Positions 41,701 through 49,424 of a stretch of DNA of 64,000 bases are shown in pieces. The translations under genes were made by a program, and so were the position numbers. The stretch lies in the NCBI RefSeq assembly GCF_000155955.1, contig NZ_GG697141.2, positions 248,001 through 312,000 on the forward strand. The letters are read 5' to 3'. Position 1 is the first letter of the stretch. Each line of letters opens with the position of its first letter. This DNA is from Mitsuokella multacida DSM 20544 (lineage in GTDB: Bacteria > Bacillota > Negativicutes > Selenomonadales > Selenomonadaceae). Under the pieces are notes generated by a model, which had not been told where the DNA came from, made no database searches, and worked only from the letters and a program-made list of their open reading frames with translations.

Positions 41701-43170
41701 ATGAACCAGAATCAGGCCGATAAGGCAAAGAAGGATGAGGTACTTGAAGGCGTGCTGCAGGAGTTTGCGAAACTCGCAGCTATCCCGCGCAAATCCGGTC
41801 ACGAGCAGGCCGTCAGCGACTTTCTGAAGTCGTACCTCAGTGAGCTCGGCTTCACGGTCACGCAGGATGAGGCGAACAACATCATCGCGGACAAGAAGGC
41901 GACGGCTGGCTTCGAGAAGGCGCCGCTGACCATCCTGCAGGGCCATATGGACATGGTCTGCGTGGCCGAGGAGGGCTATGCATACGACCCGCTCAAAGAC
42001 CCCATAAAGCTCGTGCGCACGGAAGAATTCCTCTCGGCGGAGGGGACGAGCCTCGGTGCGGATGACGGCATTGGCGTGGCGGAGGCCATCTACATCATGA
42101 AGACGGCGAAGGACCACGGCCCGCTGCGCCTCATCGTCACGACGGATGAGGAGCAGAGCATGAAGGGCGCCATCCACCTCTCGGCAGACCATCTCAAGGA
42201 TGCCTCGTTCCTGATCAATTGCGACAGCGAGAATTACGATGAGCTGACGGTCGGCAGTGCCGGCAGCGTTGACCTCGACTTCACGCGCGAGCTCAAGCGC
42301 GTGGAGCCGGAGACGTCGGCCGCCTGGAAGATCGAGGTCAAGGGCCTGCGCGGCGGCCACTCTGGCGAGCGCATCGGCGACGGCCGCGGCAATGCCATCC
42401 GCACGCTCGCGATGATCCTGACGGCGCTGCAAGCGAAAGGCGAGGTCGAGCTCGCTTCCTTTACGGGCGGCAAGGCGCGCAACGCCATCCCGAACGATGC
42501 GACGGCGGTCATCGTCACGGACATCCCGAAGGCGGACATCGAGGCGGTCATCGCGGACCAGAAGGAGCGCTTCACGCAGATGTACGGCAATGTCGAGCCG
42601 CAGATCCTCGTGCCGCTGACGAGTGTCGAGGCAGCGCAGCAGGTCCTCAAGGCGGGCGACGCCAAGCGCCTGCTGAGCCTGCTGACCATCTTGCACACGG
42701 GCGTCTACGCGATGTCGACGGTCATCCCTGGTCTCGTCGAGACGAGCGCCAACCTCGGCGTCGTCAACATGACGGCGGAAGAAGTGGAGGTCCAGTTCTT
42801 CCCGCGTTCGGCCATCGACCAGAAACTCGATGAATTCCGTCAGTACGCCGAGACGGTCGCGGAACTCACGGGCTTCACGGCACACATCGGCACGCAGTCG
42901 CCGGGCTGGAAGGAGAACAAGGAGAGCCGCCTCGCCAAGATCGTGGCGGAGACGTTTGCCGAGCAGAACGGCAAGCCGATGAAGGTCGAGACGATTCACG
43001 CCGGCCTTGAGTGCGGCTGGCACTTCCGCAAGAACCCGAAACTCGACATGGTGTCGATCGGCGTGACGACGAAGGACATCCACAGCCCGAACGAGCACCT
43101 CGTGCTCGCAACGGTCAAGCCGCAGGTCGACCTCATCGTCGCAACGCTGCACAAGATCGCCGCACTCTGA
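41701..43170 (+). CDS. pepD: aminoacyl-histidine dipeptidase (PepD, M20 family)
   Basis: 489 aa from the ATG at 41701 (AGGAAAGAGGAA upstream); the frame is open further back through the sepF terminator, which is not expected to be coding. Cytosolic two-zinc dipeptidase: metal His in QGHMDMVC, bridging Asp in GADDGIGVA, catalytic Glu pair in TTDEEQSMKGA, dimerisation domain with RGGHSGERIGDGRGNA, and the last metal-site His near the C-terminus in IGVTTKDIHSPNEH. Hydrolyses Xaa-His dipeptides. Confidence 0.94.
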   Translation: MNQNQADKAKKDEVLEGVLQEFAKLAAIPRKSGHEQAVSDFLKSYLSELGFTVTQDEANNIIADKKATAGFEKAPLTILQGHMDMVCVAEEGYAYDPLKDPIKLVRTEEFLSAEGTSLGADDGIGVAEAIYIMKTAKDHGPLRLIVTTDEEQSMKGAIHLSADHLKDASFLINCDSENYDELTVGSAGSVDLDFTRELKRVEPETSAAWKIEVKGLRGGHSGERIGDGRGNAIRTLAMILTALQAKGEVELASFTGGKARNAIPNDATAVIVTDIPKADIEAVIADQKERFTQMYGNVEPQILVPLTSVEAAQQVLKAGDAKRLLSLLTILHTGVYAMSTVIPGLVETSANLGVVNMTAEEVEVQFFPRSAIDQKLDEFRQYAETVAELTGFTAHIGTQSPGWKENKESRLAKIVAETFAEQNGKPMKVETIHAGLECGWHFRKNPKLDMVSIGVTTKDIHSPNEHLVLATVKPQVDLIVATLHKIAAL

Positions 43171-43209
43171 TTGAGTCCATCGGTCTTTGCAGGAATAACA
43201 GGAAGATAC

Positions 43210-43260
43210 GATAGAGATGCCGCATGGAGACAGCTTGTCCATGCGGCATCTCTATCTTCT
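43210..43260. terminator. long perfect hairpin between pepD and miaB
   Basis: A 19-bp perfect inverted repeat (43210-43228 with 43238-43256, loop GACAGCTTG) followed by only a short T-poor tract (TTCT). The stem is very strong; the weak T-tract leaves efficiency open. Confidence 0.7.
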
Positions 43261-43266
43261 GTATCA

Positions 43267-43295
43267 TGGACAAGTACGGCCATTTTTGATACAAT
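43267..43295 (+). promoter_or_regulatory. promoter of miaB
   Basis: TGGACA (43267-43272), 17-base spacer, TACAAT (43290-43295), about 50 bases upstream of the ATG. Confidence 0.55.
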
Positions 43296-43345
43296 AAAAC
43301 ATTGATTATGAGATAGACAGCAAAGAAAAGGACGGAACAAAACGT

Positions 43346-44680
43346 ATGAAAATGATAGATGGCAAGCTGCATCGCTATGCGTATCTCCTGGTCTATGGAT
43401 GCCAGATGAACCAGAGCGATGCGGAGCGTATGATGGGGCAGCTCCGCACGATCGGCTATGAGCGGACGGAGTCGATGGAGGAGGCCGACCTCATCCTCAT
43501 CAACACCTGCTGCGTGCGCGAGACGGCGGAGGACCGCGTCTACGGCAAGATTGGCGAGATCAAGCGCCTCAAGCGCGAGAACCCAGAGCTGATCTTCGGC
43601 ATCACGGGCTGCATGGCGCAGAAAGAGGGTGATGCGCTCATCAAGCGCGCGCCGCACATCGACTTCGTGCTCGGCACCAACAAAGTCCACGAGCTCACGC
43701 ACGTCGTGCAGGAGATCCAGGCGGAGCACGGTCACGTCGTCGACGTGCAGCTCGGCGAGACGGAGCTGCCGGACGACGTACCCGTCGCACGCGCGGGCAG
43801 CCTCTCGGCCTGGGTGCCGATCATGTACGGCTGCAACAACTTCTGCACCTACTGCATCGTGCCGTACGTGCGCGGCCGCGAGCGCAGCCGCCTGCCCGAG
43901 GACATCGTGCATGAGGTTGAGGAGGCCGTGAAGAACGGCTATGAGGAAGTCACGCTGCTCGGCCAGAATGTCAACTCCTACGGCAAGGACCACAAGCTCG
44001 CAGACTTTGCAGATCTCCTCAAGATGGTCGACAAGGTGCCGGGCATCCGCCGCGTGCGCTTCATGACCTCGCACCCGAAGGACCTCTCGGACAAGGTCAT
44101 CGCGGCCATCCGCGACGGCGAGCACCTCTGCGAGCACATCCACCTGCCGGTCCAGTACGGCAGCAACCGCATCCTCAAGGCGATGAACCGCGTCTACACG
44201 GTGGAGTCGTACCGCGACCTCGTGCGCCGCATCCGCGCGGCCATCCCGGACGTGAGCCTGACGACGGACCTCATCGTCGGCTTCCCCGGCGAGACGGATG
44301 AGGATTTCCAGCAGATGCTCGACTTCCTGCGCGAGATCCGCTACGACTCGGCCTACACCTTCATCTACTCGAAGCGGTCGGGCACACCGGCGGCGACGAT
44401 GGAGAACCAGGTCGATGAGTCCGTCAAGAAGGAGCGCCTGAATGCGCTCATGGCCGTGCAGAACGAGATCAGCCTCGCCATCAACGAGAAGCTCCTCGGC
44501 AAGACGCTGGAAATCATGGTGGAGGGCCCGAGCAAGAACGAGCCTTCCGTCTGGATGGGCCGCACGCGCACCAACAAGATCGTGCTGTTCGCACATGCGG
44601 GCGAGAAGCCGGGCGACTTCATCGACGTCCGCATCACGCACCCGCAGACCTGGGTCCTCAAGGGCGAACGAGTATCATAA
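43346..44680 (+). CDS. miaB: tRNA-2-methylthio-N6-dimethylallyladenosine synthase
   Basis: 444 aa. Methylthiotransferase domain with cluster cysteines C19, C55 and/or C56 (two adjacent Cys in NTCCVRE), and C89 (GITGCMAQ). Radical SAM CNNFCTYC with C163, C167, C170, then a C-terminal TRAM domain. Adds a methylthio group to i6A37 of tRNAs reading UNN codons. The usual Q-S-G-S motif reads QYGSN here. In relatives miaB is often next to mutS-mutL; here an IS607-type element is inserted between them. Confidence 0.96.
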   Translation: MKMIDGKLHRYAYLLVYGCQMNQSDAERMMGQLRTIGYERTESMEEADLILINTCCVRETAEDRVYGKIGEIKRLKRENPELIFGITGCMAQKEGDALIKRAPHIDFVLGTNKVHELTHVVQEIQAEHGHVVDVQLGETELPDDVPVARAGSLSAWVPIMYGCNNFCTYCIVPYVRGRERSRLPEDIVHEVEEAVKNGYEEVTLLGQNVNSYGKDHKLADFADLLKMVDKVPGIRRVRFMTSHPKDLSDKVIAAIRDGEHLCEHIHLPVQYGSNRILKAMNRVYTVESYRDLVRRIRAAIPDVSLTTDLIVGFPGETDEDFQQMLDFLREIRYDSAYTFIYSKRSGTPAATMENQVDESVKKERLNALMAVQNEISLAINEKLLGKTLEIMVEGPSKNEPSVWMGRTRTNKIVLFAHAGEKPGDFIDVRITHPQTWVLKGERVS

Positions 44681-44699
44681 AGAATAAAGAGAAATGACA

Positions 44700-44731
44700 G
44701 GCGTGCTGGCATCGTGTCAGCACGTCTTTTA
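44700..44731 (+). terminator. intrinsic terminator of miaB
   Basis: GGCGTGCTG (44700-44708) pairs with CAGCACGTC (44718-44726, one G-T), followed by TTTTAT. Confidence 0.75.
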
Positions 44732-44790
44732 TCCAGTTTACTCAGGAGCACATAACTGTTAATTAAAACATAGAATATAATAGGTATATA

Positions 44791-44799
44791 TGGTATAAT
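44791..44799 (+). promoter_or_regulatory. extended -10 promoter giving a probably leaderless tnpA message
   Basis: TGGTATAAT (TG-N-TATAAT). The ATG of the recombinase begins 7 bases after the box, where transcription should start, and no ribosome site lies before it. Confidence 0.5.
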
Positions 44800-44805
44800 A
44801 TAAGC

Positions 44806-45456
44806 ATGAATACCTATAAACCGAAAGATTTTGCCAAGATGCTCGGTGTGACGGTCCGGACGCTCCAGAAGTGGGATGTTGCGGGCAAGTTGAAAGCTTT
44901 CAGAACCCCGACGAATCGGAGGTTTTATACACAGGAGCAGTTGGATGTGTATATGGGGAACAGCACGAGAGTGCAGAATCAGAAGAAAGTGATCCTATAC
45001 GCCAGAGTGTCAACGGCAAAGCAGCGTGACGACTTGAAGAACCAAGTGTCCTTCTTGCGCGAATTTGTCAATGCGCGCGGTGTCATTGTCGACCGTGTCA
45101 TGACAGATATCGGCAGTGGCCTGAATCTCAAGCGGAAACAATGGAATGAACTCATCAAGATGGCAGAGAAAGGCAAAGTGGCCGAAATCTATATCGCACA
45201 TAAGGATCGGTTCGTCCGCTTCGGCTTTGACTGGTTCGAACGCCATCTGGCCGAGCACGGGGCAAAGATCATTGTCGTCAACAACGAGGACCTCAGTCCG
45301 GAACGCGAGATGATCCAAGACCTTATCAGCATCATCCGTATGTTTTCCATCCGTATCCATGGATTGGGGAAATACGAAGGACAGTTGAAAGGGGATGAAA
45401 CCGTTGCTCAAATCCTTCAAGACCGAACTCCGTCTCACCGAAAGCCAAACGGATAA
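44806..45456 (+). CDS. tnpA: IS607-family serine recombinase (TnpA)
   Basis: 216 aa. N-terminal MerR-like helix-turn-helix (KPKDFAKMLGVTVRTLQKWD, 6-25, with NRRFYTQEQL), then the resolvase catalytic domain with YARVSTAKQ (catalytic Ser69) and the Arg-bearing HKDRFVRFGFDWFE. DNA binding at the N-terminus and catalysis at the C-terminus is the IS607 order. The last 21 codons overlap tnpB. No upstream Shine-Dalgarno; see the extended -10 box at 44791. Confidence 0.93.
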   Translation: MNTYKPKDFAKMLGVTVRTLQKWDVAGKLKAFRTPTNRRFYTQEQLDVYMGNSTRVQNQKKVILYARVSTAKQRDDLKNQVSFLREFVNARGVIVDRVMTDIGSGLNLKRKQWNELIKMAEKGKVAEIYIAHKDRFVRFGFDWFERHLAEHGAKIIVVNNEDLSPEREMIQDLISIIRMFSIRIHGLGKYEGQLKGDETVAQILQDRTPSHRKPNG

Positions 45457-46603
45457 GGTATGTCGCTCTCTCGGTATCTGCCGCTTTCTCGCGAACCAGT
45501 ACATCGCCCGCAACATCTGGCTGTACCGCCTGTATCAGCGTGGCGTCCTCGATGAGAAACAGCGCCGTTTCGTCACCGCCAATGACTTCGATAAGTACGT
45601 CAATCACGTGCTGAAGAAAAAATTCCCTTGGATTGACCAATGCGGCTCTAAGGCGCGCAAGAAGGTCCTCGTCAATGCGGAGCAGGCGTTCAAGCGCTTC
45701 TTCAAAGGGCAGGCGCATTTCCCGCGCTTCAAGCGGAAGAATCAGCAGAATGTAAAGCTCTACTTCCCGAAGAACAACAAGGGGGACTGGACGATCTGGC
45801 GACACAAAATCCAGATCCCGACCATCGGTAGGGTACGCCTAAAGGAATTTGGCTACCTGCCGCAGGGCGTGACCATCAAGAATGGGCATGTCTCCTATGA
45901 AGCGGGCCGCTACTACGTCTCTGTCACAGCAGAGATTGATGAGATGAGCCGCTACAACAATGACCTAGAAGCATCGTACCGTCCGCAGTCGGATGGCATC
46001 GGTGTGGACCTTGGTGTCAAATCGCTTGCCATCGTCAGCGACGGCAGGATTTTTGAAAATATCAATACGTCTTCCCGAGCCAGACGGCTCGAGAAGCGGC
46101 TGAGAAGAGAGCAGAGGCGCCTCAGCCGCAAGTACGAGATGCGAAAGAGGAAAGGTGGTAGTACTGCTACTGCCTCTGCAAACATAGAGAAAAAGAAATC
46201 ATCGGTACAGAAACTGCATCAGCGGCTGGCGAATCTCCGCCGCAATCACGAGAATCAGGTCATCCACGCACTGGTGGAGCAAAAACCACGTTTCATCACG
46301 GTGGAAGACCTCAAAGTGACCGGCATGATGAAGAACCGCCATCTATCGAAGGCCGTGGCGCAGCAGCGCTTTTATTCCTTCCGTGAGAAGTTGCGGCGCA
46401 AGGCAGAGATCATCGGGATTGAATTCCGCATCGCGGACCAGTTCTACCCGAGTTCCAAGACCTGCCACGCCTGCGGGCATGTGCATAGCGGCCTGAAACT
46501 CAAAGACCGAGTCTACGTCTGCCCCGCATGTGGCTTCACGGAAGACCGCGATTTGAATGCAGCACTGAATCTGCGCGATACGAAGAACTATCGCATCGCC
46601 TGA
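45395..46603 (+). CDS. tnpB: TnpB RNA-guided nuclease (IS607-associated)
   Basis: 402 aa, uninterrupted. RuvC-like catalytic Asp205 (GIGVDLGVK), Glu304 (VEDLKV) and Asp386 (EDRDLNAAL). Zinc finger C357/C360 (CHAC) and C376/C379 (CPAC). N-terminal wedge-type RNA-binding region rich in Lys/Arg. TnpB is the Cas12 ancestor: with an RNA from the element's 3' end it cuts DNA at a short TAM plus guide match and favours element retention. GGGG directly before the ATG and the 62-base overlap with tnpA suggest translational coupling. Confidence 0.94.
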   Translation: MKPLLKSFKTELRLTESQTDKVCRSLGICRFLANQYIARNIWLYRLYQRGVLDEKQRRFVTANDFDKYVNHVLKKKFPWIDQCGSKARKKVLVNAEQAFKRFFKGQAHFPRFKRKNQQNVKLYFPKNNKGDWTIWRHKIQIPTIGRVRLKEFGYLPQGVTIKNGHVSYEAGRYYVSVTAEIDEMSRYNNDLEASYRPQSDGIGVDLGVKSLAIVSDGRIFENINTSSRARRLEKRLRREQRRLSRKYEMRKRKGGSTATASANIEKKKSSVQKLHQRLANLRRNHENQVIHALVEQKPRFITVEDLKVTGMMKNRHLSKAVAQQRFYSFREKLRRKAEIIGIEFRIADQFYPSSKTCHACGHVHSGLKLKDRVYVCPACGFTEDRDLNAALNLRDTKNYRIA

Positions 46604-46740
46604 TTCACGTTTCACATCTCGATAAATGTACCGATGGCTAGTCGGGAACAGGTCGTTGCCTTGCGAGGCAAGGAACACGGTCAACGCCTTTGGAGTGTAC
46701 AAGAACTTGTGAGTAGTCTCAGGCTTGTCTGGACAAAAGC
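46604..46740 (+). ncRNA. candidate omega RNA region of the IS607-type element
   Basis: Non-coding stretch after the TnpB stop with a hairpin TTGCCT/AGGCAA (46656-46671) and other short inverted repeats. By family knowledge the guide RNA of TnpB lies here. The end of the element, and so the guide, cannot be fixed from this sequence alone. Confidence 0.35.
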
Positions 46741-46765
46741 ATACACGATGAATAAGGAATTTTTC

Positions 46766-46793
46766 TAGACATAGATAATTTCTATGTTATGCT
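46766..46793 (+). promoter_or_regulatory. possible mutS promoter with an internal palindrome
   Basis: TAGACA (46766-46771), 16-base spacer, TATGCT (46788-46793). The perfect palindrome ACATAGA-TAATT-TCTATGT (46769-46787) fills the spacer and could be an operator. The -10 is a weak match. Confidence 0.35.
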
Positions 46794-46820
46794 ATGTTTT
46801 TAGTAGCAGGTGTAGTATTG

Positions 46821-49424
46821 ATGGAAATGACGCCGATGATGCAGCAGTATCTCGCGACGAAGGAGCAGAATCCAGGAGCAATCCTGTTCTTCCGCCTCGG
46901 CGATTTTTATGAGATGTTCTTTGAAGATGCCAAGCTCGTCTCGAAGGAGCTCGGCCTGACGCTGACGAGCCGCAGCAAGGGGCAGGATGCGCCGATGTGC
47001 GGCGTGCCGTACCATGCGGCTGAGACGTACGTCAACAAGCTCGTCAAGCGCGGCTACAAGGTGGCCATCGCCGAGCAGATTGGCGACCCGAAGGCGAAGG
47101 GGCTGACGAAGCGCGAGGTCATCAAGGTCGTGACGCCGGGCACAATCCTCTCGGAGTCTGCGCTGCAGGCGACGCAGAACAACTACATCGCACTCATCTA
47201 CGAGACGGGTGAGAAGATCGTGCTCGCGGGCGCCGACATCTCGACGGGCGAGTGCTTCTACGGCATCTACGAGGGCGGCAACCGCCTGCAGATGCTGCTC
47301 GATGAGCTCTACCGCTTGATGATGCCGGAGCTCCTGATCGTCGGCAAGCCGTCGTTTGCCAGTGCGCTCAAGGAGTTTGCCGCCCTGCGCCTGCCGCACT
47401 GCTCGTTCACGCCGATCGCGGAAGTCTCGCATCATGTCGAGGACCGCATCGTCGAGCACTTCGACGCGGCGACGCGCCCCGCGCAGTCGGAGGCGAAGGA
47501 AGCGGTGGCGACGTTGCTCGACTACCTCCACGAGACGGTCCGCACGGACCTCACGCAGCTCAACCAGCTGATGTATCTCGATGCCTCAGAGAACCTCGTC
47601 GTCGACACGTACACGCTGCGCAACCTCGAGATCACGCGCAACCTGCGCGACGGCGGCAAGAAGAATACGCTCCTAGATGTCCTCGACTTCACGGAGACGG
47701 CGATGGGCAGCCGCCTCTTGAAGAAGTGGCTCGAGTATCCTTTGCTGAGCATCGCGGGCATCACGCAGCGCCTCGACGCGGTCGGAGAGCTCGTCGGCGA
47801 CTTCTCGCTGCGCGGCGGCGTGCGCGAGGGCTGCCGCGAGATCCACGACTTCGAGCGCCTCCTGACGCGCATCGAGGTCGGCACGGCCAATGCGCGCGAC
47901 CTCATTGCGCTCAAGATCTCCTTGCGCTGCCTGCCGGGCATCCGCGAGAAGCTGCAGGGCGCGAAGTCTTCGATGCTCAAGCAGGCCGAGGCGAAGGTGG
48001 AGACCTTCGATGTTCTCGTCGACCTCTTGGAGCGCGCCATCGTCGAGGACCCGGGCATCAGCCTGCGCGAGGGCGGCATCATCAAATCGGGCTACAACGA
48101 AGAGCTCGATGAGTACCGCCGCATCTCGCACGACAGCAAGGCGATGCTGCAGGAGATCGAGGAGCGCGAGAAGGAGCAGACGGGCATCAAGGCGCTGAAG
48201 ATCGGCTACAACAAGGTATTCGGCTACTACATCGAGGTGCGCCACAGCGGCGCGGACCGCGTGCCAGACCGCTACATCCGCAAGCAGACGCTCGCGAATG
48301 CGGAGCGCTACATCACGGAGGAGCTCAAGGAGTTCGAGACGAAGATCCTCGGCGCGCAGGAGAAGATCGTCAACATCGAGTACAATCTCTTCACGGAGGT
48401 CCGCGAGACCATCAAGGCGCATCTGACGGAGATCCAGCAGACGGCGCACGAGATCGCGCTCGTCGATGTGCTCGCGAGTCTCGCGGAGGCGGCCAGCAGC
48501 TACAACTACGTGCGCCCGCAGATGCGGACGGACGGCGTCATCGACATCAAGGACGGCCGCCATCCGCTCGTGGAGCGCATCCTGACGCGCGACCTCTTCG
48601 TGCCGAACGATGCGCATCTCGACCATCAGGACTGCGAGATCATGCTGATCACGGGCCCGAACATGGCGGGCAAGTCGACGTACATGCGCCAGGTGGCACT
48701 TTTGACGCTCATGGCGCAGATCGGCAGCTTCATCCCCGCGCGCGAGGCTTCCATCTCGCCGGTCGACCGCATCTTCACGCGCATCGGCGCGAGCGATGAC
48801 CTCGTCAGCGGCCAGAGCACCTTCATGGTGGAGATGAATGAGGTCGCGCAGATCCTCAAGTACGCGACGAAGGACAGTCTCGTCATCCTCGACGAGATCG
48901 GCCGCGGTACGAGCACGTTCGACGGCATGAGCATCGCGCGCGCCGTCATCGAGCACATCGAGAAGAAGGTTCACGCCAAGACGCTGTTTGCGACACACTA
49001 CCATGAGCTCACGGACCTCGAGGACGACAAGATCAAGAACTTCTGCGTGGCCGTCAAGGAGCGCGGCAATCAGGTGGCCTTCCTGCGGCGCATCGTGCCC
49101 GGTGCGGCCGACAAGTCGTACGGCATCCACGTCGCGCGGCTCGCAGGCCTGCCGAAATCCGTCACGAGCCGCGCCGAGGAGATCCTCGCGATGCTCGAGG
49201 CAGAGGCACCGGATGCAGCGGCCGTGCCGTCTGCCAAAGCGGCGCCAGCGGCAGGCAGCGCGGCAAAAGCAGAGCCTGCCGCACCGGCTATGGGCTCGCT
49301 CTTTGCCTCGAGCCTCAGCGACACGCTGCTCTCGCTCGACGTCATGACGATGACGCCGCTCGAGGCAATGAATGCGCTCTATAAGCTGCAGGAGCAGGCA
49401 AAAGGGGAGGCGGGTAAAGCATGA
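46821..49424 (+). CDS. mutS: DNA mismatch repair protein MutS
   Basis: 867 aa from the ATG at 46821 (MEMTPMMQQYLATK); the frame is open back to 46794. Mismatch-binding F-x-E is at GDFYEMF (Phe29, Glu31). Connector, lever and clamp domains follow, then the ABC ATPase with GPNMAGKST near 611, signature SQ-type loop SGQSTFMVEM and DEIGRGTST. An Ala/Pro-rich linker precedes the short C-terminal tetramer helix. Upstream ribosome site AGGTG is weak. Its stop overlaps the mutL start by 4 bases. The IS607-type element lies immediately upstream and may have changed its expression. Confidence 0.97.
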   Translation: MEMTPMMQQYLATKEQNPGAILFFRLGDFYEMFFEDAKLVSKELGLTLTSRSKGQDAPMCGVPYHAAETYVNKLVKRGYKVAIAEQIGDPKAKGLTKREVIKVVTPGTILSESALQATQNNYIALIYETGEKIVLAGADISTGECFYGIYEGGNRLQMLLDELYRLMMPELLIVGKPSFASALKEFAALRLPHCSFTPIAEVSHHVEDRIVEHFDAATRPAQSEAKEAVATLLDYLHETVRTDLTQLNQLMYLDASENLVVDTYTLRNLEITRNLRDGGKKNTLLDVLDFTETAMGSRLLKKWLEYPLLSIAGITQRLDAVGELVGDFSLRGGVREGCREIHDFERLLTRIEVGTANARDLIALKISLRCLPGIREKLQGAKSSMLKQAEAKVETFDVLVDLLERAIVEDPGISLREGGIIKSGYNEELDEYRRISHDSKAMLQEIEEREKEQTGIKALKIGYNKVFGYYIEVRHSGADRVPDRYIRKQTLANAERYITEELKEFETKILGAQEKIVNIEYNLFTEVRETIKAHLTEIQQTAHEIALVDVLASLAEAASSYNYVRPQMRTDGVIDIKDGRHPLVERILTRDLFVPNDAHLDHQDCEIMLITGPNMAGKSTYMRQVALLTLMAQIGSFIPAREASISPVDRIFTRIGASDDLVSGQSTFMVEMNEVAQILKYATKDSLVILDEIGRGTSTFDGMSIARAVIEHIEKKVHAKTLFATHYHELTDLEDDKIKNFCVAVKERGNQVAFLRRIVPGAADKSYGIHVARLAGLPKSVTSRAEEILAMLEAEAPDAAAVPSAKAAPAAGSAAKAEPAAPAMGSLFASSLSDTLLSLDVMTMTPLEAMNALYKLQEQAKGEAGKA

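Larger units (their letters stand above)
44791..46760 (+). mobile_element. IS607-type element (serine recombinase plus TnpB); exact ends not determined
   Basis: Overlapping tnpA (serine recombinase with MerR-like domain) and tnpB, the IS607 arrangement. IS607 elements have no long terminal repeats or target duplications, so the limits given are only the region between the miaB terminator and the mutS promoter. Both genes are intact, so this may be an active element. Confidence 0.75.
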
